Assembly (NCBI RefSeq): GCF_025717005.1
Contig: NZ_JAOVZU010000009.1
Span: 124,001-188,000, forward strand
Source: Actinotalea endophytica
Lineage (GTDB): Bacteria > Actinomycetota > Actinomycetes > Actinomycetales > Cellulomonadaceae
Reading direction: 5' to 3'
Length of the DNA: 64,000 nt
Below the pieces are notes generated by a model, which made no database searches, had not been told where the DNA came from, and saw only the letters and a program-made list of their open reading frames with translations. Numbering within the stretch: position 1 is the first letter of the stretch; each line of letters begins with the position of its first letter. A program made the position numbers and the translations under genes. Positions 6,274 through 13,843 of this stretch are shown in pieces.

Positions 6274-8545
6274 GACCTTGCAGACCGACCGTGCGGCCGG
6301 GCCGGAGGGCCGCCCGGAACGGACCAGCTCGCAGGACCGGGCGTCGTTCTACCTCGCCGGTCACCGGATGCACACCCACCTCGGGGACGTCGCGTTCGGG
6401 CTCCGCTCGGCGCACTTCGCCCCGTTCCGGCGGCTCGACGAGCTGCGGTACGACTATCCGCTGGTGCTGGCCGACGGCGACGACGTGCACGGCACGATGA
6501 CGTCGCTGTCCGGTCTGGTCGACGACCTGCTGGCCCGGGTGGCCACCGGCGACGACGCGGACCGGCTGCGTCACCACGCGATGCTTCTCGAGCACGAGGT
6601 GCGGGTCCGCGCGAACGGCGGACGCGCCCGCCTGTCGGCGCTGTGGGACCAGGCGGTCGACGCGCTGGTCGCCGAGCACGGGTCGGACGACCTCGCGGAC
6701 AGCCTCGCGCGGCTGACCGTGGCCCGGGACGTCGACGGCGCCGTGGTGGCCTGCACCCGCGAGACCCCGCGGCACGTCGTCGGGCACCTGTGGCGGCTCG
6801 TCCAGCGTGAGCGGATGGGGCACCTCACGGCCAGGGTCGCGCGCCTGCGCGGCGCGCTGCAGGACATCCTGGACGCCGAGCAGGCCGACTCCCCGGCGGG
6901 GCTGGCCGCGGCCCGGCTGGCCGGGTCGTTGGGCCCGGTGGTCGGCGCGGAGGTGGACGCGGCGGCGCTGTCCCGGCTGCTCACCGAGAACCGGCCGAGG
7001 TTCGTGCTGCCGGACAGCCGGCGCGAGCGCGTCCAGGGGCTGCTCGACGTGCTCACCTCGCAGCGGTTCGTGCCGTGCGACCTGGAGGGCGGTCTCGAGG
7101 GCACCGAGCTGTACGGCTTCGAGTACACCGACGTCGGTGAGGCGATCGCGGCCTACCACGAGCGGTACGAGCCGACCGCGGAGCTCGCGAAGGCCCTCGT
7201 CGTGGCCGAGATGGAGGCCGACGGCCGCTACCGCGACGAGATCCACGACTCGCTCTTCGCGTCCTGGAGCGTCGCCGACCTGGACGCGGAGACGCTGGCG
7301 ATCTTCCCCGAGTACCTGGTGCGGGTGGACGCCGAGCAGATGAGCGCCGAGGAGAGCGTGGCCCTGCTCGAGGCGCTCGCCGCCGGCATCCCGCTCAAGG
7401 TGATGGTCCAGGTGAACGACCTGCTGCGGGGCTACTACCCGAGCGAGCGCCAGGCGCACAGCGGGGTGTCCGCCCGGATGCTCGCGAGCGCGGCACTGAC
7501 GTCCGGCGAGTCGTTCGTGCTGCAGTGCGCGAGCGCGGCGCTCTTCCACGCGCGCGACCGGATCATCGCCGGCGCGAGCGCGCCGGGGGCCGCGTTGTTC
7601 GTGGTCTACTCCGGCGAGGGGGAGTGGCTCGACGACCTGCCGCACTACCTGGCGTCGGCCGCGGCGATCGAGTCCCGCGTCTTCCCGTCGTTCTCCTACG
7701 ACCCGTCGGCCGGGGACACCTGGGCCGAGCGCTTCGCGCTGGCCTGCAACGTCCAGCCCGAGCGGGACTGGCCGGTGCACCGGCTCACCTGGTCGGGCGC
7801 CGACCTGCAGCGCGTGACGCAGGACGTGCCGTTCACCGCGGCCGACTTCTGGGCGTGCGACGCGCGGCTGGCGCCGCACCTCGCGGTCGCGGCGGAGGAC
7901 GGTTCGGACGGCACCGTGGTGCCGTTCGCCGAGCACGTCGCGGCCAACCCGGGGGCGTGGGCCGACGAGCTGCCGTACCTGCTGATGATCTCGCGTGACG
8001 ACCGGCTGCACCGCGTGCTGGTCGACCGGCCGCTGGTGCACATGACGCAGCGGAGCGTGGAGGCCTGGCGGCGGTTGCAGGAGCTCGGCGGCATCCACAA
8101 CTCGTACGTGACCCGGGAGCTCGCCTGGCAGCGCGAGGCGTTCGAGGCCGAGCGGGCCCGGTGGGCTGCCTCGGTCCCGTCCGCCACGACGGCGACGACG
8201 GCGCCGGGCGGGTCCGCGGCGACCGGCGGAGCCGGGGATGCGAGCGTGCCGGGCGCGACCGAGGTGGACGACCTCGGCGAACCCGACGCGCGCGACCCCT
8301 ACCTGCCGTGGATCGAGACCGCGCGCTGCGCGACCTGCAACGAGTGCACCGCGATCAACGACCGGATGTTCACGTACAACGACAACCGGCAGGCCTACAT
8401 CGCCGACCCGGACGCGGGGACGTACGCCGAGCTCGTGCTGGCGGCGGAGAGCTGCCAGGTCGCGATCATCCACCCGGGCCGTCCACGCAACCCGAACGAG
8501 CCCGGCCTGCCCGACCTGGAGAAGCGCGCGGAGCCGTTCGCGTAG
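6266..8545 (+). CDS. Large protein of unknown function with C-terminal ferredoxin-like domain
   Basis: 759 residues from GTG 6266. GGGAGG at 6252-6257 sits at good spacing; GTG 6257 is an alternative. Residues 1-~640 match no domain I recognise. They are mostly helical-looking, with a central conserved-looking stretch (ESRVFPSFSYDP, then ERDWPVHRLTW, ~470-510). A Ser/Thr/Ala-rich linker (~635-665) leads to a C-terminal domain with CATCNECTAIN and a later ESCQVAIIHPGR, i.e. Cys-x2-Cys-x2-Cys...Cys, the pattern of a single [4Fe-4S] ferredoxin. No signal peptide or membrane segment is seen. It is last in the NfnAB-KorAB-like operon and overlaps korB by 8 bp, so it probably works with that complex as an electron acceptor, scaffold or third catalytic component. 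That role is inferred from context only. Confidence 0.75.
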   Translation: MSETLQTDRAAGPEGRPERTSSQDRASFYLAGHRMHTHLGDVAFGLRSAHFAPFRRLDELRYDYPLVLADGDDVHGTMTSLSGLVDDLLARVATGDDADRLRHHAMLLEHEVRVRANGGRARLSALWDQAVDALVAEHGSDDLADSLARLTVARDVDGAVVACTRETPRHVVGHLWRLVQRERMGHLTARVARLRGALQDILDAEQADSPAGLAAARLAGSLGPVVGAEVDAAALSRLLTENRPRFVLPDSRRERVQGLLDVLTSQRFVPCDLEGGLEGTELYGFEYTDVGEAIAAYHERYEPTAELAKALVVAEMEADGRYRDEIHDSLFASWSVADLDAETLAIFPEYLVRVDAEQMSAEESVALLEALAAGIPLKVMVQVNDLLRGYYPSERQAHSGVSARMLASAALTSGESFVLQCASAALFHARDRIIAGASAPGAALFVVYSGEGEWLDDLPHYLASAAAIESRVFPSFSYDPSAGDTWAERFALACNVQPERDWPVHRLTWSGADLQRVTQDVPFTAADFWACDARLAPHLAVAAEDGSDGTVVPFAEHVAANPGAWADELPYLLMISRDDRLHRVLVDRPLVHMTQRSVEAWRRLQELGGIHNSYVTRELAWQREAFEAERARWAASVPSATTATTAPGGSAATGGAGDASVPGATEVDDLGEPDARDPYLPWIETARCATCNECTAINDRMFTYNDNRQAYIADPDAGTYAELVLAAESCQVAIIHPGRPRNPNEPGLPDLEKRAEPFA

Positions 8546-8611
8546 GGCTACCGTGGCGAGCACCGACCCGCGCGACGAGGCGCGTGCCGACCCAGCTGGA
8601 GAGAGGCTCCT

Positions 8612-9148
8612 GTGACGCGCGTGCCGCAGCCCGCAGTCGAGCGGATGGTGCCGCTCGCCGGCCACCCGCTGGTCGTGGAGATCGAGCTCGGCCAGCCGGA
8701 GCTGGTCGCGCTGACCGCGGCGATGTGGGCCACCGCGTCCGGCGCGTCGGCGCTCTACTTCGCCTTCGTCGACCCGGGGCGCTACACGCTCGAGGAGTAC
8801 CCGGACGGCACCGTCCTGCACCGCCCGATCGACCCGGACGGCGTGGACGAGGGCTGGCAGGAGACCCAGGCGCACGTGGAGGCCCACCTGCGCGAGGTGC
8901 TGGGGACCGACGGCGTGCCGTGGGAGTTCCGCTACCTCGCGGGCCGGGCGGACCGGGCGCTGACCCACCTGGCCCGCGCCGTGGACGCGGCGGGGTTCGT
9001 GGTGGGGACCCGCGCGCCGGGGCCCGGCGCCAAGGTGCGCGAGGTGCTCGAGGGCTCGCTGGTCGCAGGCCTGAGCCATCATCAGCACCGACCGGTCCTG
9101 GTGGTGCCCCTCGAGGTGGTCGACTGGAAGGCCAGCCACTGGAGCTGA
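8612..9148 (+). CDS. Small stand-alone protein, possibly universal-stress-protein-like
   Basis: 178 residues, GTG start at 8612 with GAGAGG upstream. The N-terminus lacks an obvious nucleotide-binding loop. The C-terminal half has FRYLAGRADRALTHLARAVD followed by FVVGTRAPGPGAKVREVLEGSL and HRPVLVVPLEVV, which closely follows the G-(R/T)-x9-GS-V-...-RPVLVVP ending of UspA-type proteins. A role in stress tolerance or ATP sensing is inferred from that similarity. A TACCGT box at 8549-8554 just after the previous operon is a likely -10 element, so this gene probably has its own promoter and a ~50-nt leader. It is separated from the convergent arsenate genes by only 40 bp. Confidence 0.65.
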   Translation: MTRVPQPAVERMVPLAGHPLVVEIELGQPELVALTAAMWATASGASALYFAFVDPGRYTLEEYPDGTVLHRPIDPDGVDEGWQETQAHVEAHLREVLGTDGVPWEFRYLAGRADRALTHLARAVDAAGFVVGTRAPGPGAKVREVLEGSLVAGLSHHQHRPVLVVPLEVVDWKASHWS

Positions 9149-9188
9149 GTGGCCGCTGACCGCCCGGCCGTCGCCCGCCGCGGGCCGC

Positions 9189-9614
9189 TCAGGCGACCGG
9201 CGTCACACCGAGCTCGCCGAGCAGGGCCTCGATCCGGCGGCGGATCTCGTCGCGGATCGGTCGCACCGCGTCGATGCCCTGACCGGCCGGGTCGTCGAGC
9301 GCCCAGTCCTCGTAGCGCTTGCCCGGGAAGACCGGGCACACGTCGCCGCAGCCCATCGTGATCACGACGTCCGAGGCCTGGACCGCGCCCGTGGTCAGCA
9401 CCTTGGGCTGCTCGGCCCGGATGTCGACGCCCTCCTCGAGCATCGCCTCGACCGCGACCGGGTTGATCTGGTCGGCGGGCATCGAGCCGGCGGATCGCAC
9501 CTCGACGGCGTCGCCGCCCAGGTGCCGCAGCCAGCCGGCGGCCATCTGCGAGCGGCCCGCGTTGTGCACGCAGACGAACAGCACGGACGGGCGGGTGGGG
9601 GTCGTGTCGGTCAC
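9189..9614 (-). CDS. arsC: Arsenate reductase, low-molecular-weight phosphatase type
   Basis: 141 residues starting at GTG 9614. The catalytic P-loop is VCVHNAGRSQMAAG (~11-24), a Cys-x5-Arg-Ser motif as in thioredoxin- or mycothiol-coupled ArsC. A downstream MGCGDVCPVFPGK supplies the extra cysteines needed for arsenate reduction rather than phosphatase activity, and DWALDDPAGQ is the acid loop. It reduces arsenate to arsenite in the cytoplasm. The start overlaps the stop of the upstream ArsR-phosphatase fusion (GTGA), so the two are co-translated. No arsenite efflux gene (arsB/acr3) lies in the window, so export must be encoded elsewhere. Confidence 0.92.
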   Translation of the reverse strand: MTDTTPTRPSVLFVCVHNAGRSQMAAGWLRHLGGDAVEVRSAGSMPADQINPVAVEAMLEEGVDIRAEQPKVLTTGAVQASDVVITMGCGDVCPVFPGKRYEDWALDDPAGQGIDAVRPIRDEIRRRIEALLGELGVTPVA

Positions 9615-10327
9615 GGGGTCTCCTCGGGGTCGGGGCGGACGGTGATGCGGGCGGGGTCGAGTCGGGGTGCCAGGTCGTCGACCCGGCGGCCGAGCTCGGC
9701 GATCGCCGCCTCGAACGCGGCGTCGCGACCGGCCGGGACCGGGTCGGGCACGGACCAGTGCGCGTCGGCGAGCCGTCCGGTCTCCTCGTGCGCGCGGTCG
9801 CACACCGTGACGACGAGGTCGGTCGCGGCGAGCACGTCCTGGACCGCGCGGGGCGGCTCGAGCGTCCCGAGGTGGTGCCGGGCCGCGGCGCGCGCCGCCC
9901 CGGGGGCGACGCTGCGCGCCGGGTGAGTGCCGGCCGAGGTGGCTGGCAGCGGGCTGGTCCGCCGCCAGAGCGCGGCCGCGAGCTGCGACCGTGCGGAGTT
10001 CGCGGTGCACACGAAGACGACCCGCTCGGGGGGGAGTGCCGTCGCGCTGCGGACCGGCACGAGCTCGGCGAGCGCGCCGGGCACGAGGCTCAGGTAGGTG
10101 CGTCGCCGGTCGCCCTCGGACCGGCGACGGCGCACCAGGCCGTGCTCGAGGAGCAGGTTGACGTGGTGGGCGAGCAGGTTGGACGTCATGCCGAGGGACT
10201 CGGCGAGCTCGGACGGGGACCGGTCGCTCCACGCGAGCAGGTCCACCACGGCGAGGCGCCCGGGGTCGCCGAGCACCGCGTGCAGCGCGGCGCGCCGCAC
10301 GACGTCGGCACTTTGGTCAGTGGTCAT
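9611..10327 (-). CDS. arsR: ArsR-family repressor fused to a low-molecular-weight phosphatase/arsenate-reductase-like domain
   Basis: 238 residues. Residues ~5-85 form an ArsR winged helix (ELAESLGMTSNLLAHHVNLL is the recognition region). Residues ~95-225 form an LMW phosphatase-like domain with VFVCTANSARSQLAAALW, whose Cys-x5-Arg-Ser loop is intact, and a VPDPVPAG acid loop. Such ArsR-ArsC fusions occur in actinobacteria. The second domain lacks the extra cysteine pair seen in the downstream ArsC, so it may sense rather than reduce. The start ATG 10327 sits inside a 46-bp palindrome. A predicted promoter (TTGCAC, 18 bp, GATCAT at 10340-10335) would start transcription at or next to the ATG, giving a leaderless message. 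Confidence 0.88.
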   Translation of the reverse strand: MTTDQSADVVRRAALHAVLGDPGRLAVVDLLAWSDRSPSELAESLGMTSNLLAHHVNLLLEHGLVRRRRSEGDRRRTYLSLVPGALAELVPVRSATALPPERVVFVCTANSARSQLAAALWRRTSPLPATSAGTHPARSVAPGAARAAARHHLGTLEPPRAVQDVLAATDLVVTVCDRAHEETGRLADAHWSVPDPVPAGRDAAFEAAIAELGRRVDDLAPRLDPARITVRPDPEETP

Positions 10328-10354
10328 TGAGTCAATGATCGCTGACCAGAAGTG
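10309..10354. promoter_or_regulatory. Long palindromic operator/promoter of the arsR-arsC operon
   Basis: CACTTTGGTCAG...TCATTGA on the left is mirrored by TCAATGA...CTGACCAGAAGTG on the right, centred at 10331. The arms match except for a one-base indel and two mismatches. It covers the arsR start codon and the predicted -10 (10335-10340, minus strand), with -35 at 10359-10364. Fits an ArsR repressor site that blocks its own promoter. Confidence 0.65.
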
Positions 10355-10407
10355 TGCGGTGCAAGTCGGACTCGGGCCCGGGCCCGGGCCGGAAGCCCGG
10401 TGCCGCT

Positions 10408-10443
10408 GGTGCTCTGCGGTGCTCGCAGGTGCTCTGCGGTGCT
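10408..10443. repeat. Two direct copies of a 16-bp sequence downstream of the GGDEF-like gene
   Basis: GGTGCTCTGCGGTGCT occurs at 10408-10423 and again at 10428-10443, a 20-bp period. The second copy overlaps the stop codon of the minus-strand GGDEF-like gene. A (CGGGCC)-rich tract lies beside it (10374-10400). No function is evident. Confidence 0.6.
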
Positions 10444-11332
10444 AGCCCAGCACGACCCGGCCGCGCCCCTCGCCCTTGGAGACGTGCATCGCGGCGTCCG
10501 CGCGTGCGGCCAGGTCGTCCGCCGAGGTGCCCGGCGAGCCGATCGCGACGCCGATGCTCGCGCGGAGCCCGACGATCCCCTCCGACAGCGCGACGGGTCC
10601 GCTGAGGCGTTCGCGGAGCCGCTCCGCGATCGCCGTCACCTGGTCCGGGTCGGCGAGGTCCGGGCACACGACGAGGAACTCGTCGGCCCCGAGCCGCCCG
10701 ACGTGGTCGCCTCCGCGCAGCACGGTGCCGATCCGCTCGGCGACCTCGAGCAGCATCTCGTCGCCCACCGCCCGGCCGAAGGTCTCGTTGAGCCGGGCGA
10801 ACTCGTCGAGGTCGACGCACACCACGCCGGTGAGGGCGCCGCGGGCGGCCTCGAGCGCGGCACCGAGCGCGAGGATCACCGAGTCGCGGTTGAGGCACCC
10901 GGTCAGGGCGTCGTGCGAGGCCCGTTCGCGCTCCTCCTCGAGGACCCGCGCGGTCGCGGTCACGTCGTGCAGGGAGACGAGGGCCTCGCGGGCGTCCCGT
11001 GGGCCGGTCACCGCGACCACCGTCGCGGCGCAGCGGCGGGCCTCGCGGTCCCCGACGGCGCTCACCTCGACCTCGAGCTCCTGCTGCGCCCCGGACCCGA
11101 GTGCCTCGACGACGGCCGCCACGAGCCTGGCCCGGTCCGCCGGGACGAGGGGCTCGACGTGGTCGTCCAGCGCCGTGCCCGACGCCGACCCGAGGATCTG
11201 GGTGAGCCGGGGGTTGGCGAAGACGACCCGGTGCTCGCCGTCGACCTGCATGACGCCGGTGGGCAGCGCGTCCGCGAGCCGGCGCAGGCGCACGAGATCG
11301 TCGTCACCGGTCGGGGGCGTGGCGTGGCTCAT
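10442..11332 (-). CDS. PAS-GGDEF protein with altered GADEF signature
   Basis: 296 residues. A PAS-like domain (~15-120; LPTGVMQVDGEHRVVFANPR, with conserved Asn-Pro) is followed by a short coiled linker (ARVLEEERERASHD) and a GGDEF domain (DALTGCLNRDSVI start motif, GVVCVDLDEFARLNETFG metal loop, then RLGADEFLVV). The signature reads Gly-Ala-Asp-Glu-Phe, so one glycine of the active loop is replaced. It may be a weak diguanylate cyclase or a c-di-GMP/GTP sensor. No EAL domain or membrane segment is present. The start is uncertain: ATG 11332 fits the domain boundary, while ATG 11386 would add 18 residues that look non-coding. Confidence 0.82.
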   Translation of the reverse strand: MSHATPPTGDDDLVRLRRLADALPTGVMQVDGEHRVVFANPRLTQILGSASGTALDDHVEPLVPADRARLVAAVVEALGSGAQQELEVEVSAVGDREARRCAATVVAVTGPRDAREALVSLHDVTATARVLEEERERASHDALTGCLNRDSVILALGAALEAARGALTGVVCVDLDEFARLNETFGRAVGDEMLLEVAERIGTVLRGGDHVGRLGADEFLVVCPDLADPDQVTAIAERLRERLSGPVALSEGIVGLRASIGVAIGSPGTSADDLAARADAAMHVSKGEGRGRVVLG

Positions 11333-11420
11333 GACAGTGCCATCGGTGCCTGGCGGCGCTGGGCTGAGCCTCCGTGCGGGTGACATCCGATGACTTGCCC
11401 GACTCCTCGACGCATCACGG

Positions 11421-12425
11421 CTACTCCGTGTCCGCGCCCGCCAGCCGCGCGTCGTCCGCGTCCCGGCGGGTCTTGATCAGGGAGGCGATGGCGGCGACGG
11501 CGAGCACCACGACGATGACGCCGAGCGAGACGAGGGTCGGGATGGCCGGCGCCCACTCGACGGGCTCGCCGCCGTTGATGAACGGGACCTCGTTCGTGTG
11601 CAGCGCCTCGAGCACGAGCTTGACCCCGATGAAGCCGAGCACCACGGCCAGGCCCTCGGACAGGTACACGAGCCGCTCGAGCAGGCCGCCGAGCAGGAAG
11701 AACAGCTGGCGGAGCCCGAGCAGCGCGAAGGCGTTCGCGGTGAAGACGATGTACGGCTCCTTGGTCAGCCCGAAGATCGCCGGGATCGAGTCCAGGGCGA
11801 AGAGCACGTCGGTCGTGCCGATCGCGAGCATCACCACGAGCATCGGGGTCACCAGGCGCCTGCCGTGCTCGACCACGGTGAGGCGGTCGCCGTGATACGC
11901 GGTGGTCGAGGGGACCACGTGCCGGACCCAGCGCAGCAGCGCGTTCTCGTGGAACTCCGCCTCGGTGTCGTGGTCCTCCCGGGCCAGCTGGATCGCCGCG
12001 TACACCAGGAACGCGCCGAACAGGTAGAAGACCCAGCTGAACTGGGCGATCACGACCGCGCCGACGGCGATGAAGGCGCCCCGGAGCACGAGCGCGATCG
12101 CGATCCCGACGAGCAGCACCTTCTGCTGGTACTCGCGCGGCACCGCGAACCGGCCCAGGATCAGCAGGAAGACGAACAGGTTGTCGACGCTGAGCGACCA
12201 CTCCGTCAGGTAGCCCGCGAAGAACTCGGTCGCCCGCGCCGCGCCGGCCGTCACGAGCATCCCGATCCCGAAGAGCACGGCGAGACCCACGTACCCGGCC
12301 GACCACGCCGCCGCCTCGCGGAACCGGGGCTCGTGCGGCGTGCGCAGGTGGACGAAGAAGTCGAACGCGACCACGGCCAGCACGCCGGCCACGGTCGCGG
12401 CCCACACCCAGAACGGGACGGTCAC
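11421..12425 (-). CDS. TerC/Alx-family integral membrane protein
   Basis: 334 residues, GTG start at 12425 after GGAGGAG. Eight or nine hydrophobic segments are spread through the protein. The TerC-family acidic motifs are present: WSLSVDNLFVFLLILG (~70) and DVLFALDSIPAIFG (~205), whose Asp residues are thought to bind Mn(II) or similar cations. Family members export manganese to load secreted enzymes, or relate to tellurite resistance. A short charged C-terminal tail follows the last helix. The gene is divergent from the ROK regulator, leaving ~195 bp between start codons. I see no yybP-ykoY manganese riboswitch there. Confidence 0.9.
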   Translation of the reverse strand: MTVPFWVWAATVAGVLAVVAFDFFVHLRTPHEPRFREAAAWSAGYVGLAVLFGIGMLVTAGAARATEFFAGYLTEWSLSVDNLFVFLLILGRFAVPREYQQKVLLVGIAIALVLRGAFIAVGAVVIAQFSWVFYLFGAFLVYAAIQLAREDHDTEAEFHENALLRWVRHVVPSTTAYHGDRLTVVEHGRRLVTPMLVVMLAIGTTDVLFALDSIPAIFGLTKEPYIVFTANAFALLGLRQLFFLLGGLLERLVYLSEGLAVVLGFIGVKLVLEALHTNEVPFINGGEPVEWAPAIPTLVSLGVIVVVLAVAAIASLIKTRRDADDARLAGADTE

Positions 12426-12520
12426 CTGACTCCTCCGGTCGCGTTGGTCGATCACGCTACGCGGGGCGCCCCGCGGCGCCAAACCATCCCACGGGTGCCG
12501 AGGTGGGCGCGTGGTGGAGG

Positions 12521-12526
12521 TAGGTT
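12521..12526 (+). promoter_or_regulatory. Probable -10 element of the ROK regulator gene
   Basis: TAGGTT lies 95 bp before the ROK start codon in the TerC/ROK divergent intergenic region. It implies a ~90-nt leader. No convincing -35 was found, so this is a motif-only call. Confidence 0.35.
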
Positions 12527-12621
12527 CTGTTCCGCGTGCGGCGGTCGCCCGCGGACGACGCCGCGCCGGCCGGCAGCGTTCCGGCCGGGTCCGACGGGGT
12601 GCAGACGGGAGGCGACCCGCG

Positions 12622-13797
12622 ATGGCTGGCTCGCAGTCCGCCCTGCGCGAGGCGAACCGGGCGATGGTCGTCGAGACCATCCGCCGCTACGGGGGTCTCA
12701 CCCAGGTCGAGCTCGCCGCCGCCACCGGGCTGTCCGCCGCGACCGTGTCGAACATCGTGCGCGAGCTGCAGGGCGCGGGCGCGGTGGACGTGCGCACCAC
12801 GATCCGCAGCGGTCGCCGCGCCCAGCTCGTCACGATGGCGCGCGGCACGGGTCTCGCGGTCGGCGTGCACATCGGGGTGCGGCAGATGTCGCTGACCCTC
12901 GCCGACTCGGCCCACGAGGTGCTCATCGAGCAGAGCCTCCCGCTGCCGCACGAGCACCGCGCGGACACGAGCCTGGACCGTGCCGCGCTCATGGTCGTGG
13001 ACCTGCTCGAGCGGGTCGGCTCGTCGCTCGGCGAGCTGCTCGGGATCGGCATCGGGCTCCCCGCACCGGTCGACGTCGCCACCGGGACCATCTCGGTGCC
13101 CGGGATCCTGCGCGGCTGGGACGACGTCCCGGTGGCGCAGGTGATGTCCAAGCGGCTCGGCGTGCCGGTCTTCGTGGACAACGACGCGAACCTGGGTGCG
13201 CTCGCGGAGAGCCGGCTCGGCGCGTCCCGGCCATTCCAGGACTCGGTGTACGTCCGGGTCGCGCACGGCACGGGTGCGGGCATCGTGCTCGCCGGCCAGC
13301 TGCACCGTGGCTTCGCGGGAACCGCGGGCGAGATCGGCCACGTGCAGGTCGACGCCGCGGGGGACGTCTGCATGTGCGGCAGCCGGGGGTGCCTCAACAC
13401 GGTCACCGGTGGGCCGGCGCTGATCGAGACGCTCCGTGCCAGCCGCGGACCGCTCACGATGGCGGACATCATCGGCCTGGCCAGGCGTGGCGACCCGGGG
13501 TGCCGGCAGGTCGTGGGCGATGCCGGTGCGCTGATCGGCACCGTGGTCGCCGGTCTGGCGATCGCGGTCAACCCGCAGTGCGTGGTCGTCGGCGGCGAGC
13601 TGGCCGAGACCGGTGAGACCCTGCTGGCCCCGATGCGCGAGGTGATCCGCCGCCGCGTACCGCTGAACCACATCGCACCGCTCGAGGTGCTCAAGGCCGA
13701 GCTCGGCACGCGCGCCGAGTCGCTCGGCGCGGTGCTGCTCGTGCTCGAGAGCACCGACCTGTTGACCCACTGGTTCGACGACCAGACGGGGAGCTGA
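12622..13797 (+). CDS. ROK-family transcriptional regulator
   Basis: 391 residues from ATG 12622, preceded by GGGAGG. An N-terminal winged helix (~10-75; YGGLTQVELAAATGLSAATV) is followed by a ROK sugar-kinase fold with phosphate/ATP loops (VDNDANLGALAE ~190; VAHGTGAGIVLAGQ ~215). The zinc site CMCGSRGCLN is at ~250. The usual Glu of the ROK sugar site after the GC (GCLE) is Asn here, so binding may differ from canonical NagC/XylR. It overlaps functionally with the downstream sugar ABC genes and lies one base before the orphan ATPase, so it probably regulates monosaccharide uptake. The inducer is unknown. Confidence 0.88.
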   Translation: MAGSQSALREANRAMVVETIRRYGGLTQVELAAATGLSAATVSNIVRELQGAGAVDVRTTIRSGRRAQLVTMARGTGLAVGVHIGVRQMSLTLADSAHEVLIEQSLPLPHEHRADTSLDRAALMVVDLLERVGSSLGELLGIGIGLPAPVDVATGTISVPGILRGWDDVPVAQVMSKRLGVPVFVDNDANLGALAESRLGASRPFQDSVYVRVAHGTGAGIVLAGQLHRGFAGTAGEIGHVQVDAAGDVCMCGSRGCLNTVTGGPALIETLRASRGPLTMADIIGLARRGDPGCRQVVGDAGALIGTVVAGLAIAVNPQCVVVGGELAETGETLLAPMREVIRRRVPLNHIAPLEVLKAELGTRAESLGAVLLVLESTDLLTHWFDDQTGS

Positions 13798-13843
13798 CAT
13801 GACGACCCCACAGCAGGGCACCGGACCTGCCCAGGAGGAACCG

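Noticed and set aside
12426-12621. Manganese (yybP-ykoY) riboswitch upstream of TerC
   Set aside because: The TerC leader is too short and lacks the conserved loops.
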